A DNA stretch of 35,942 bases from Clostridiales bacterium (GTDB taxonomy: Bacteria; Bacillota; Clostridia; Saccharofermentanales; Saccharofermentanaceae), in NCBI GenBank assembly GCA_017617295.1, contig JAFZWN010000064.1, positions 1 to 35,942 on the forward strand, in the 5' to 3' direction. How positions within the stretch are numbered: the first letter of the stretch is position 1; every line of letters starts with the position of its first letter. This document shows, in pieces, positions 17,033 through 25,122 of this stretch. The notes under the pieces are model-generated. The model saw only the letters and a list, made by a program, of their open reading frames with translations. It made no database searches and was not told the origin of the DNA. A program made the position numbers and the translations under genes.

Positions 17033-18250
17033 TCACACCTTGAACAGCGAATCAAAACAGCTGTTGGCATATGAATCGGTCATTCCCGCGATATAATCGA
17101 TGACCTTTATAACGGGTCTCGCGTCCTTCTCGGGATGCCCCTTATAGTATTCGGCAAAAGCCCTCATGGTGTCGCTTTCTGACGCAGCAGCCTTCTCGAT
17201 ATCCTCGCTTGCCTGCATGAACACGTCGAAAAGAGCCTTGATCAGTATATCTATCGTCTTCTCGTATGTGCGGATCTTGCCCGCGGAATAGATCTCCTCG
17301 TAATTCCTGTTAAGGAATTCGTTCATGGCCTTGAAGTTGCCTTCGCTCATCCTGATACAGCCGGAATCCATACTGCTGTGAACGATGTCTCCTACTAAGA
17401 TATTTATGGTCTCCGCATTGGTGGTGCCGAGCCTCTTCACGACATGTCCCGGAAGGAAATCGCTGCTTCCTATGATACCGGCTCTCCTGGCATCCTCCAC
17501 GTCCCTTCCGACATAGGCTACCTTGTCCGCGAGCCTGACGACACATCCTTCCATCGTGGCGGGAGGCGTCCTGTCCTTCTCTTTCTTATTAACGATGTCG
17601 GAAGGCTTCTTATCGCGGACGGGCCTGATCTCATTCTCATTATATGTCTCGCCGCAGTGGGAGACTATGCCGTCACGCACCTCGAAAGTGAGGTTCAGTC
17701 CGTACTTGCCGGGGCGGTGCTCTTCGAGAACGTCAACTACACGGAGACCGTGCACCTCATGCTCGAAGAACAGTTCCGGATCCACGGACTTGATGCATTC
17801 GTTCAGTGCGCGCTCTCCTGTATGTCCGAAGGGCGCATGTCCTATATCATGACCCATGGCGATAGCCTGGATAAGATCCACGTTGAGGTTCAGTGCTCTT
17901 CCTATGATGGTCGATATGTAATTAACATAGACAACATGCTCTATCCTCGAGCAGATATGATCGTTCAGGGGATTAAAGAAAACCTGCGTCTTATGGCGCA
18001 GCCTCCTGAATGACTGCGAGAATATGATCCTTCCCATGTCTCGCTCATAGGGGCTCCTTATGACGCAGGGCTCTTCATATTCCACTCTGCCCTTGCTCTG
18101 GGCGGATCTCTGCGCATAAACGGAGAAAGAACTCTCGTGCTCATCACGGAGCATCGAGAGCATCTTCGAATCCTTCTCGTTATTCAGAAGCTGCGGTTCG
18201 AAATGCAATTTGTCGAATTCACTGCTGTACAGTTCAAACATACTCTGCAT
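17033..18250 (-). CDS. dgt: dGTPase-like deoxynucleotide triphosphohydrolase (HD domain)
   Basis: The protein resembles the Dgt/SAMHD1-type family, which hydrolyses dNTPs to deoxynucleoside and triphosphate. Metal-binding HD motifs are present: RRLRHKTQVF, then IEHVVYV (His105), GHDIGHAPFGHTGE (His134-Asp135, His138, His143), and VVRLADKVAYVGRDVEDA with the last Asp. The ATG start given makes 405 residues; an in-frame GTG three codons upstream overlaps pcrA by 4 bp (GTGA) but sits only two bases from the AAGAAAG ribosome site, which suits this ATG better. The downstream neighbour is the 5'-deoxynucleotidase, a likely partner. The preferred dNTP is unknown, and members of this family can also restrict phage (known for some homologues, not shown here). 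Confidence 0.92.
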   Translation of the reverse strand: MQSMFELYSSEFDKLHFEPQLLNNEKDSKMLSMLRDEHESSFSVYAQRSAQSKGRVEYEEPCVIRSPYERDMGRIIFSQSFRRLRHKTQVFFNPLNDHICSRIEHVVYVNYISTIIGRALNLNVDLIQAIAMGHDIGHAPFGHTGERALNECIKSVDPELFFEHEVHGLRVVDVLEEHRPGKYGLNLTFEVRDGIVSHCGETYNENEIRPVRDKKPSDIVNKKEKDRTPPATMEGCVVRLADKVAYVGRDVEDARRAGIIGSSDFLPGHVVKRLGTTNAETINILVGDIVHSSMDSGCIRMSEGNFKAMNEFLNRNYEEIYSAGKIRTYEKTIDILIKALFDVFMQASEDIEKAAASESDTMRAFAEYYKGHPEKDARPVIKVIDYIAGMTDSYANSCFDSLFKV

Positions 18251-18255
18251 ATTTA

Positions 18256-20667
18256 TCACGCTTTCTTAAGTCCTGACGTACGGACGAGCATATTCTTCTT
18301 CATCCCGTCAAAATCCACGGTGACAAGAGCGTCGCCCGCTACCGGCTCCACCTTTATTATAACGCCTCCTCCGAACCTGTCGTGCTTGACCTTAAGTCCC
18401 ACGCTGATCTCCGAAGGATCCATGCCCGAAGGCCTGATATTCGTCTTCTTTTTCGCGACGGACGATGCCATGGCACCGGCGACCGCTTTCCTGGCTTCAG
18501 CCCTCGCGGGAGGCGCCGTGGTCTCATCGGGCCTTCTGGCAATGCTTCTGGCATTGCCCATCTTATATATGTGCGATTCATCTATCTCAAGAAGGAATCT
18601 CGAAGGGGGCATGCACCTGGTCTGACCGAAGATCATCCTCTGTCTGGCGAGCACCATGAAAAGATTCTTTTTTGCTCTGGTGATGGCGACGTACATGAGA
18701 CGTCTCTCCTCCTCCATCTCCTTGGGATCCCCGAGAGATCTGTCCCCCGGGAAGATACCGTCTTCGACTCCGAAGAGGAATACCGCTCCGAACTCCAGTC
18801 CCTTGGCGCTGTGAACGGTCATGAGCCTGACAAAATCCTCGTTCTCGTCATTATTGTCGCCTTCGGAATATAAAGCCGCATTTTCCAGATACAGAGCGAG
18901 CATGCCCGAAAGCGTATCGGCAGTCTTCGTCTCTTCAGAATCGTAGGGATCGTCATCGTCAACATCACCCGCACCGGTCGTCACCGCTTCAGGCCGGTGA
19001 TTCTTCTCAAACTCATTCGCTTCGGACAGAAGTTCCCTTAAGTTCTCGACCCGGTCTGTGACTTCACCCTTGGATTCACGTTCCTCGACTATCTCGTCGA
19101 TGATCCCGGAATTATTCTCAACATAATCTATGAAATCGGCGAACTTCCTGTCATCTGCATCAAGGACCTCTCGGAACTCTTTTATCAGATCGCAGAAAGC
19201 GCGGAGCTTACCTGAAGCCCTGGCCACATCCTCGTAGGAAGATGCCTCGGAAGCCACTTCGAACATGCTCCTTCCTTCGCCGACCGCGATGGATCTGAGT
19301 CTCTCGACCGTGGTATCTCCGATCCCTCTCTTGGGGACATTGACGATACGTTCAAAGGCAAGATCGTCCTTGATGTCATTGATGAGCCTTAAGTATGCGA
19401 GCATATCCTTGATTTCTTTACGGTCATAGAATCTCATGCCGCCGTATATCTTAAATGGTATCCCGCGGTCTCGAAGCGCCGACTCGACCGATCTCGAGAG
19501 AGCATTCACACGGTAGAGAACGGCGATGTCGGAATACTTGAACTTGCCCTTACCTACCACTCTCTTTATGGTATCGGCTATCCAGAATGACTCGACGTTT
19601 CCGTCGTCAGCATTCATTACGATTATCTTGTCGCCGTCGGGTCCTTCGGTCCTGAGAACCTTCCGCTTACGGCTCTTATTATGCGCGATGACTTCGTTGG
19701 CCGCGTCGAGTATCGTCTTCGTCGAGCGGTAGTTCTGCTCGAGCTTTATGACCTTGGCGTCCTTAAAGTCGTTCTCGAAGTTCAGGATCATCCTGACATC
19801 CGCGCCTCTGAAGGCATAGATGGACTGATCGTCATCACCGACGACACAGATATTCCCGTGCCCCTTCGCCAGGAGCATGACAGTCGCATACTGGGGCTGG
19901 TTCGTATCCTGGTACTCGTCGACCATGATATACCTGAATTTGTTCCTGTAGAATTCGAGAACATCGGGATTCTCGGCAAGGAGCCTGTGCATGTTGACGA
20001 GGATATCGTCAAAGTCCATCGAGTTGTTCTCGACAAGTCTCCGGTTATAAAGCTTATATACCTTCGCGATAAGCTGTCTGGCAGGATCAGAGCCCGCGAG
20101 CGTCTCATACTGCTCGGGCGACACCATATGGTTCTTCGAATTCGTGATCTCATACTGAAAGAGCCTGGGCTTATATGTCTTCTCGGAGATCTCGAGATCC
20201 TTCATTATCTGCTTGATGAGTTTCAGCTGATCATCGGTATCGAGGATATTGAAGTTACGGTCATAACCGATAAGGTCGGCATGCCTTCTCATGATCCTCG
20301 CAAAGATGGAGTGAAAGGTGCCGCACCATATATACTTCGAACGCTCGCCGACTAATGACGCGATCCTCTCGCGCATCTCATTGGCAGCCTTGTTGGTGAA
20401 GGTGATAGCCAGGATGGACGAAGGAGACACCTTATGCTTCTTGAGCATATAGGCGATCCTGTATGTGATGACACGTGTCTTGCCCGATCCCGCTCCGGCC
20501 AGGATAAGAAGAGGGCCGTCAAGATGTCTGACAGCCTCCTCCTGTTCCGGATTAAGATCGGTAAGGAGAGCATCCGCGTCTCCGTCCTCACTGTTTCTTA
20601 AGTTGTCTTCGTAGATAGACGCCAGTTCCCTGAAGAAATCATTGCCGTCATTATAGTCTTCTGACAT
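18256..20667 (-). CDS. pcrA: PcrA/UvrD-type ATP-dependent DNA helicase
   Basis: Superfamily 1A 3'-5' helicase of 803 residues, acting in DNA repair, removal of RecA and handling of transcription-replication conflicts. Motif I is AGAGSGKT (57-64), followed by AITFTNKAANEM (Ia), VDEYQDTN (II), VGDDDQSIYAFRGAD (III), KLEQNYRST (IV), LMTVHSAKGLEF (V) and EERRLMYVAITRAKKNL (VI). The C terminus GLKVKHDRFGGG...VTVDFDGMKKNML is the Tudor-like module that in Bacillota PcrA contacts RNA polymerase, supporting pcrA over uvrD or rep. An acidic insertion (about 575-630) containing DVDDDDPYDSEE is longer than I would expect. GGAGAAG lies nine bases before the ATG and an extended -10 promoter lies upstream, making it the probable first gene of the long operon down to thrC. 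Confidence 0.95.
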   Translation of the reverse strand: MSEDYNDGNDFFRELASIYEDNLRNSEDGDADALLTDLNPEQEEAVRHLDGPLLILAGAGSGKTRVITYRIAYMLKKHKVSPSSILAITFTNKAANEMRERIASLVGERSKYIWCGTFHSIFARIMRRHADLIGYDRNFNILDTDDQLKLIKQIMKDLEISEKTYKPRLFQYEITNSKNHMVSPEQYETLAGSDPARQLIAKVYKLYNRRLVENNSMDFDDILVNMHRLLAENPDVLEFYRNKFRYIMVDEYQDTNQPQYATVMLLAKGHGNICVVGDDDQSIYAFRGADVRMILNFENDFKDAKVIKLEQNYRSTKTILDAANEVIAHNKSRKRKVLRTEGPDGDKIIVMNADDGNVESFWIADTIKRVVGKGKFKYSDIAVLYRVNALSRSVESALRDRGIPFKIYGGMRFYDRKEIKDMLAYLRLINDIKDDLAFERIVNVPKRGIGDTTVERLRSIAVGEGRSMFEVASEASSYEDVARASGKLRAFCDLIKEFREVLDADDRKFADFIDYVENNSGIIDEIVEERESKGEVTDRVENLRELLSEANEFEKNHRPEAVTTGAGDVDDDDPYDSEETKTADTLSGMLALYLENAALYSEGDNNDENEDFVRLMTVHSAKGLEFGAVFLFGVEDGIFPGDRSLGDPKEMEEERRLMYVAITRAKKNLFMVLARQRMIFGQTRCMPPSRFLLEIDESHIYKMGNARSIARRPDETTAPPARAEARKAVAGAMASSVAKKKTNIRPSGMDPSEISVGLKVKHDRFGGGVIIKVEPVAGDALVTVDFDGMKKNMLVRTSGLKKA

Positions 20668-20703
20668 ATTCCGTTACTTCTCCGATACTTCTTTTCGCAT
20701 AAC

Positions 20704-20712
20704 ATTATAACA
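20704..20712 (-). promoter_or_regulatory. Extended -10 promoter upstream of pcrA
   Basis: On the minus strand the sequence reads TGTTATAAT, an ideal TATAAT preceded by the TG of an extended -10 element, about 35 bp before the pcrA ATG. No good -35 box is found at 17-18 bp, which extended -10 promoters tolerate. It would drive the pcrA-to-thrC gene run. Confidence 0.65.
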
Positions 20713-20738
20713 GAATACCGGAGAAATAAAAAGAACAT

Positions 20739-21260
20739 TTATTCGCGAAGCCTGTTTCTTTCGGAACCTATCGGACGTACAAAGCTCAGCGGTATAAATA
20801 CGATGATCGCGGCTGCTCCCTGGATAAGGTTAAAGGGTACCGAGGTAAGCGCGACGGCGGGACCGTACATGAACGGAAGAGCTTCGAATGCAAAGTATCC
20901 GCCGACCATTATGAGCTCGGCGATAACGCCCGCAAATATCTTCTTGAACAAGGGCACCTTACTGTCTCTTCGCATGACGAGCCCTGCTGTTCCTCCCATC
21001 ACACTCTTTATCACAAGTGTGGGAATAACATAGTGCCCGTATCCTCCGATAAGGTCCGCCAAAGCAGCGCCGATCCCGGCAGGGATCGAAGCGAAAGGCC
21101 CGAGTATATAGGTAAGGACCAGTATCGCGGCGTCGCCGAGATTAACATAGCCTTCGGTGGCAGGAATGGGCACCTTGACAAAAAATGTCAGGACGAACAC
21201 CAATGCCGCGCCGATGCCGGCCAGAGATAACTTACGCAAAGATCTGTTTCTTGATGCCAT
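20739..21260 (-). CDS. ECF transporter S component (substrate-binding membrane subunit)
   Basis: A 173-residue membrane protein with about five to six hydrophobic helices, matching S components of energy-coupling-factor vitamin transporters. The signature EGYVNLGDAAILVLTYILGPFAS, cited here from two adjoining pieces EGYVNLGDAAIL and LGPFASIPAGIGAALADLIGGY, then TLVIKSVMGG, is like the COG4720/HmpT-type group. The family captures vitamins or precursors such as hydroxymethylpyrimidine or pyridoxine forms and shares an EcfA-EcfT energising module encoded elsewhere. The substrate here is unknown. No riboswitch is seen upstream that could identify it. It has its own promoter (21292-21320) and a consensus AAAGGAGGA ribosome site, and lies 71 bp before pcrA. 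Confidence 0.85.
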   Translation of the reverse strand: MASRNRSLRKLSLAGIGAALVFVLTFFVKVPIPATEGYVNLGDAAILVLTYILGPFASIPAGIGAALADLIGGYGHYVIPTLVIKSVMGGTAGLVMRRDSKVPLFKKIFAGVIAELIMVGGYFAFEALPFMYGPAVALTSVPFNLIQGAAAIIVFIPLSFVRPIGSERNRLRE

Positions 21261-21291
21261 GATCCATTCCTCCTTTAAAGTTTATGTTCAT

Positions 21292-21320
21292 ATCATACTA
21301 TTCCTGTAGGCATTGAGCAA
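21292..21320 (-). promoter_or_regulatory. Promoter of the ECF S component gene
   Basis: Minus strand -35 TTGCTC (21315-21320) and -10 TATGAT (21292-21297) with a 17-base spacer. The leader of about 25 bases to the ATG is too short for a riboswitch. Confidence 0.6.
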
Positions 21321-21339
21321 TTTACAATTTATACAATAA

Positions 21340-21372
21340 AAAGGGGCTGTACGGATAATATACAGCCCCTTT
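21340..21372 (-). terminator. Terminator downstream of ackA
   Basis: A perfect 12-bp stem (AAAGGGGCTGTA against TACAGCCCCTTT) with a 9-base loop, followed on the minus strand by TTTATTG. It lies 26 bp after the ackA stop and separates pta-ackA from the ECF gene. Confidence 0.92.
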
Positions 21373-21397
21373 GCATAATCCACAAAATTACAGGGTT

Positions 21398-22591
21398 TTA
21401 TCTTACGAGAGCCTCTGTCTCCTGAGCGATCGCGAGCTCCTCGTTTGTGGGGATAACGACGATCTTGACCCTGGAGTCGTCAGCGGAGATGACTGCCTCG
21501 CATCTTGTGCCGTTGTTCTTTGCAGGATCGATCTTGGCGCCCATGAACTCGAGAGGCTTGATAACGGCCTCACGGATGGTATCGGTATTCTCGCCGATGC
21601 CGGCTGTAAATACGATAACGTCAACGCCGCCCATTGCAGCAGCATAGGAACCTACGATCTTAGATGCCTGATAGGAGAACATGTCGAGTGCGAGCTGAGC
21701 TCTCTCGTTACCCTCGCCCGCAGCCTTTGCCAGATCACGGAAGTCGGAGCTTACGCCGGAAACGCCCAGAACGCCGGACTTCTTGTTCATGAGAGTATCC
21801 ATCTCCTCAGGAGTAAGACCCTCTTTCTGCATGATGAAGGGAACGATAGCGGGATCGATGTCGCCTGTTCTCGTACCCATGCAGATACCTGCAAGAGGTG
21901 TAAGACCCATGGATGTATCGACGCACTTGCCGTCCTTTACGGCTGCGAAGGAAGAACCGTTGCCAAGGTGACATGTGATCATCTTAAGACCTTCCTGAGA
22001 AAGGCCCAGGAACTCTGCGGCTCTCTTACTGACATATCTGTGAGATGTGCCGTGGAAACCGTATCTTCTGATGGAATACTTCTCATAGTACTCATAAGGG
22101 AGAGCATACATGTAAGCCTTCGGGGGCATTGTCATGTGGAAAGCCGTATCGAATACCGCCACCTGGGGTGTACCTGCAGGAAGAGCAGCCTCACAGGCCT
22201 CGATACCGATGAGGTTAGCGGGGTTATGAAGAGGTCCGAGAGGGAAGCACTTCTTGATAACAGCCTTAACGTCATCGTTAACGATAACGGAATCGCTGTA
22301 GTACTTACCGCCGTGGAGGACTCTGTGACCTACGGCAGTGATCTCGGATACATCGGCGATAACGCCGGTCTCCTTATCGGTAAGCTGAGCAAGAACGAGA
22401 GCAACCGCTTCCTTATGGTTGGGGATAGATACCTTCTTCTCGATCTTGTCCTTTCCTGTAGCCTGATAGGAAAGAACGCCGTCAATGCCGATACGGTCAG
22501 CGTTACCCTTGGCAAGCACCTTGCCGTTGTCGATATCGAAGAGCTGGAACTTACAGGAAGAAGAACCGCAGTTGATTACAAGAATGTTCAT
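21398..22591 (-). CDS. ackA: Acetate kinase
   Basis: AckA interconverts acetyl phosphate plus ADP and acetate plus ATP, the ATP-yielding last step of acetate fermentation. The 397-residue length is typical. It opens with MNILVINCGSSSCKFQLFD (acetokinase signature 1) and contains RVLHGGKYYSDS (signature 2-like), FDTAFHMTMP, YGFHGTSHRYVS, TCHLGNGSS and FTAGIGENTDTIRE. It is 30 bp after pta and both are read from the promoter at 23765-23793. A strong terminator follows. The pairing with pta gives a complete route from acetyl-CoA to acetate. Confidence 0.98.
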   Translation of the reverse strand: MNILVINCGSSSCKFQLFDIDNGKVLAKGNADRIGIDGVLSYQATGKDKIEKKVSIPNHKEAVALVLAQLTDKETGVIADVSEITAVGHRVLHGGKYYSDSVIVNDDVKAVIKKCFPLGPLHNPANLIGIEACEAALPAGTPQVAVFDTAFHMTMPPKAYMYALPYEYYEKYSIRRYGFHGTSHRYVSKRAAEFLGLSQEGLKMITCHLGNGSSFAAVKDGKCVDTSMGLTPLAGICMGTRTGDIDPAIVPFIMQKEGLTPEEMDTLMNKKSGVLGVSGVSSDFRDLAKAAGEGNERAQLALDMFSYQASKIVGSYAAAMGGVDVIVFTAGIGENTDTIREAVIKPLEFMGAKIDPAKNNGTRCEAVISADDSRVKIVVIPTNEELAIAQETEALVR

Positions 22592-22621
22592 TTATATGTA
22601 ACTCCTTTTCGTGAAAATATA

Positions 22622-23710
22622 TTATTCCTGAGCCTGTGCCTGAACGGCAGTGATGGCGACCGTTCCCACGATATCGTCTGCATAGCAGCCGCGGGAAAGA
22701 TCGTTGACGGGCATTGCAAGACCCTGAAGCACGGGGCCGTAAGCGTTGGCCTTTGCCAGTCTCTGAACGAGCTTGTAACCGATGTTACCGGCCTCAAGAG
22801 ACGGGAATACGAGTGTGTTGGCGTGACCTGCGACCTTGCTGTCGGGAGCCTTGAGCTTACCTACGGACTCGACAAGAGCCGCATCGAGCTGAAGCTCGCC
22901 GTCTACGATCAGCTCGGGATACTTCTCGTGAGCGATCTTAACGGCATCGGCTACCTTTGTAACGTCGTCGTGCTTAGCCGAACCCATCGTGGAGTAGGAG
23001 AGCATAGCGACCTTGGCCTGCTTGCCGGAGAACTGCTCGAAAGAATCGGCCGAGAGCTTGGCGATCTCAGCGAGCTTGGGAGAATCGAAGTCTGTGTTTA
23101 CGGCACAGTCGGCGAAGATAAAAAGACCGTTCTCGCCGAGAGTGCAGTCGGGTACTTCCATCATGAAGAAACCGGAAACGGAAGAAACGCCCTTCTTCAT
23201 CTTAAGAAGCTGAAGAGCGGGACGGATGGTGTTGCCCGTGGAGTGGCATGCGCCGGATACCGCGCCGTCGGCATCGCCGCACTTGCACATAAGGCATGCA
23301 TAGTACATGTAGTCCGTCTCCATGAGGTTCTGAGCCTTCTCGGGTGTGATGCCCTTCTTCGTAGCATCCGCGATCGCCTTCTCGGTCTCCTCTTCGGAAA
23401 GTCCCTTCTTCTCGGCCTTCGCCTTGGCAGCGGCTACCATCGTGTCAACGCCTCTAAGCTCGATGAACTTATCTATATACTTCTGCTTGTTCTCGTCATT
23501 GAAGGGATCTACGATCCTGGCACCTGAGATATCAAAGCCCTCGCCGTACTTGCTGATCTCCTCGGGAGTTCCGATTATGATAAGGTCTGCGATACCCTCC
23601 TTGAGGATCTTCTCAGAAGCCTCATAAGTTCTTGTGTCCATGGACTCGGGAAGGACAATAGTCTTCTTCGAAGCCTTGGCCTTAGCCTTGATGTCGTCAA
23701 TAAATGCCAT
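22622..23710 (-). CDS. pta: Phosphate acetyltransferase
   Basis: Pta converts acetyl-CoA and phosphate to acetyl phosphate and CoA, supplying AckA. The start MAFIDDIKAKAKASKKTIVLPE is chosen since AAGGAG lies nine bases upstream; an in-frame ATG eight codons earlier lacks this. Family motifs include MCKCGDADGAVSGACHSTGNTI, given here as GDADGAVSGACHST, then FFMMEVPDC, FADCAVN, MLSYSTMGSAKHDD, DGELQLDAA, and NTLVFPSLEAGNIGYKLVQR, cited by its core NTLVFPSLEAGN. At 362 residues it is about 30 longer than usual short Pta proteins: an extra charged, probably helical segment lies at about 88-118 (MVAAAKAKAEKKGLSEEETE). It forms an operon with ackA. Confidence 0.97.
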   Translation of the reverse strand: MAFIDDIKAKAKASKKTIVLPESMDTRTYEASEKILKEGIADLIIIGTPEEISKYGEGFDISGARIVDPFNDENKQKYIDKFIELRGVDTMVAAAKAKAEKKGLSEEETEKAIADATKKGITPEKAQNLMETDYMYYACLMCKCGDADGAVSGACHSTGNTIRPALQLLKMKKGVSSVSGFFMMEVPDCTLGENGLFIFADCAVNTDFDSPKLAEIAKLSADSFEQFSGKQAKVAMLSYSTMGSAKHDDVTKVADAVKIAHEKYPELIVDGELQLDAALVESVGKLKAPDSKVAGHANTLVFPSLEAGNIGYKLVQRLAKANAYGPVLQGLAMPVNDLSRGCYADDIVGTVAITAVQAQAQE

Positions 23711-23764
23711 CTTCTTATTCTCCTTTATATACAATGTTTTATAATAGCGTTTTATAACAGAAAG

Positions 23765-23793
23765 AGTATACTCTTGAAGCCCTGCATTTTCAA
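23765..23793 (-). promoter_or_regulatory. Promoter of pta-ackA, with palindrome over the -10 box
   Basis: On the minus strand -35 TTGAAA (23788-23793) and -10 TATACT (23765-23770) are 17 bases apart. The -35 box overlaps the stop codon of the gene at 23790-25046. A perfect 14-bp palindrome AAGAGTATACTCTT (23762-23775) covers the -10 box and could be an operator; no candidate regulator is known from this window. Confidence 0.8.
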
Positions 23794-25046
23794 TTCACAG
23801 AAAGGCTTACCGTGAGATTTTCGCGGGCATCGAAAACAAACCTGTCATCGACCGCCCGGTATACCATATAAAGAGCCGGCGACGAAGAATATGTGGCTAT
23901 ACGGAACCCAACCCTCGCCGAGGCTCTGTCATAAAGATCGATATCATCCGACACCAGCGCCAGCTGCATTATCTGGGCATAAACGCCGAGATCCTCGTCG
24001 CCCCCCATACTTCTGCTGATAATGTAATAGGTGTCCTGATATGCCATACCGTTTATGACTAAGTTCTTCACATTGGAGTAGATATCATGATCTCCCCTTC
24101 CGACTTCCGTAAGATGCGTAAGCGTCAGGAGCGACTCAGTCGTACTGACTGCTGCGGGAACGTCGAATGAGCTGACATATTCGATATTGCCTTCAGACGA
24201 ATAATAGAAAGCATAAGCATAGTAAGGCACACCGTCGGAGACGCGTCCCCCCTCTGCTATCTCACAGTATCTGTCAAAGGTCCCCTCCGGTATTATCCCG
24301 TTATCTTCGAGGTCCCTGATGAGCTTCAGATCTATCGCGGCAAGACGTATGCCTGTAATAGTGACCCTCTCAACAGACTCTTCGGGGTCCTCGCCGTTCC
24401 CCTGTTCGATAGTCGACAGAACTCCGGTGTTCCCGGACTCATCAGCAAGAGAATAGTAATCCCCGGCGATAAACGAAGCGATACTTAACTGTTCCTGCCT
24501 CATATTCCCGTCAGAATCAAATATCATGCCCGCGATCTCCACTATCCTGTTGTAATCGCTCTTGCTGCCGTACGAGGAATAGTATTCGAGATAGGCATCG
24601 AGCCACTCGCACAAAGACAGATCGTCCTGATCTTCCGATATGAGGACCTCATTGACACGGTCCTTCAAAGCCGCAGCCGAGAACCTGTCTCCGCGCCGCA
24701 CATAGTTCTTCAGAAGCAGTGCCTGATCGAATAAAAGATATTCTTCGGAAGAGACCGCAGGCTCTGAAGTAAGGCGCCCCTCGATCATGTAAGTCGAAGG
24801 GATCATGACGCCGTCAGATGAATTCTTTATCATGAGTTCGGTCGTTCTCGACCACAGATAATCGCCTACGATCCCGTTTGACGAAGCGACATTACGCCAC
24901 TCGTTATCGGCTCTCGCCGTCTGCGACAGCGTCACCCGGTTACGCCCGGCGTAATTTCCCGAATACCAGATATAAGCTCCGCCCAGTACGAGAGCTGCCA
25001 CCGCCACCGCAACGATCATTACTATCTTTCTGTTCTTGCCTGACAT
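23790..25046 (-). CDS. Membrane-anchored protein of unknown function
   Basis: I do not recognise the family. The 418-residue protein starts MSGKNRKIVMIVAVAVAALV: a short basic stretch, then one hydrophobic helix (about 8-27) that should anchor it with the rest outside. The body is mainly helical with many Y, S, D and E residues and no cysteine pairs or catalytic motif I can name. An in-frame start 17 codons upstream exists, but its 5' side is pyrimidine-rich, and AGAAGACGGA before this ATG is a better, though weak, ribosome site. It is transcribed toward pta, whose promoter overlaps its end, and divergently from tmcAL. No functional link to acetate metabolism is visible. Confidence 0.75.
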   Translation of the reverse strand: MSGKNRKIVMIVAVAVAALVLGGAYIWYSGNYAGRNRVTLSQTARADNEWRNVASSNGIVGDYLWSRTTELMIKNSSDGVMIPSTYMIEGRLTSEPAVSSEEYLLFDQALLLKNYVRRGDRFSAAALKDRVNEVLISEDQDDLSLCEWLDAYLEYYSSYGSKSDYNRIVEIAGMIFDSDGNMRQEQLSIASFIAGDYYSLADESGNTGVLSTIEQGNGEDPEESVERVTITGIRLAAIDLKLIRDLEDNGIIPEGTFDRYCEIAEGGRVSDGVPYYAYAFYYSSEGNIEYVSSFDVPAAVSTTESLLTLTHLTEVGRGDHDIYSNVKNLVINGMAYQDTYYIISRSMGGDEDLGVYAQIMQLALVSDDIDLYDRASARVGFRIATYSSSPALYMVYRAVDDRFVFDARENLTVSLSVN

Positions 25047-25122
25047 TGATAAAAGTCCGTCTTCTGAATTATAATCTCTTGGAAGATTATAAACCATTAT
25101 AAGGAAAAGCAGTAAGGCAAAT

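Noticed and set aside
21261..21339. Riboswitch before the ECF S component gene
   Set aside because: The promoter leaves only about 25 bases of leader, and no thiamine, riboflavin or cobalamin motif is visible.
21371..23527. Plus-strand open frame of 718 codons opposite ackA and pta
   Set aside because: It is the antisense shadow of two clearly identified genes, has no ribosome site or family match and owes its length to codon bias.
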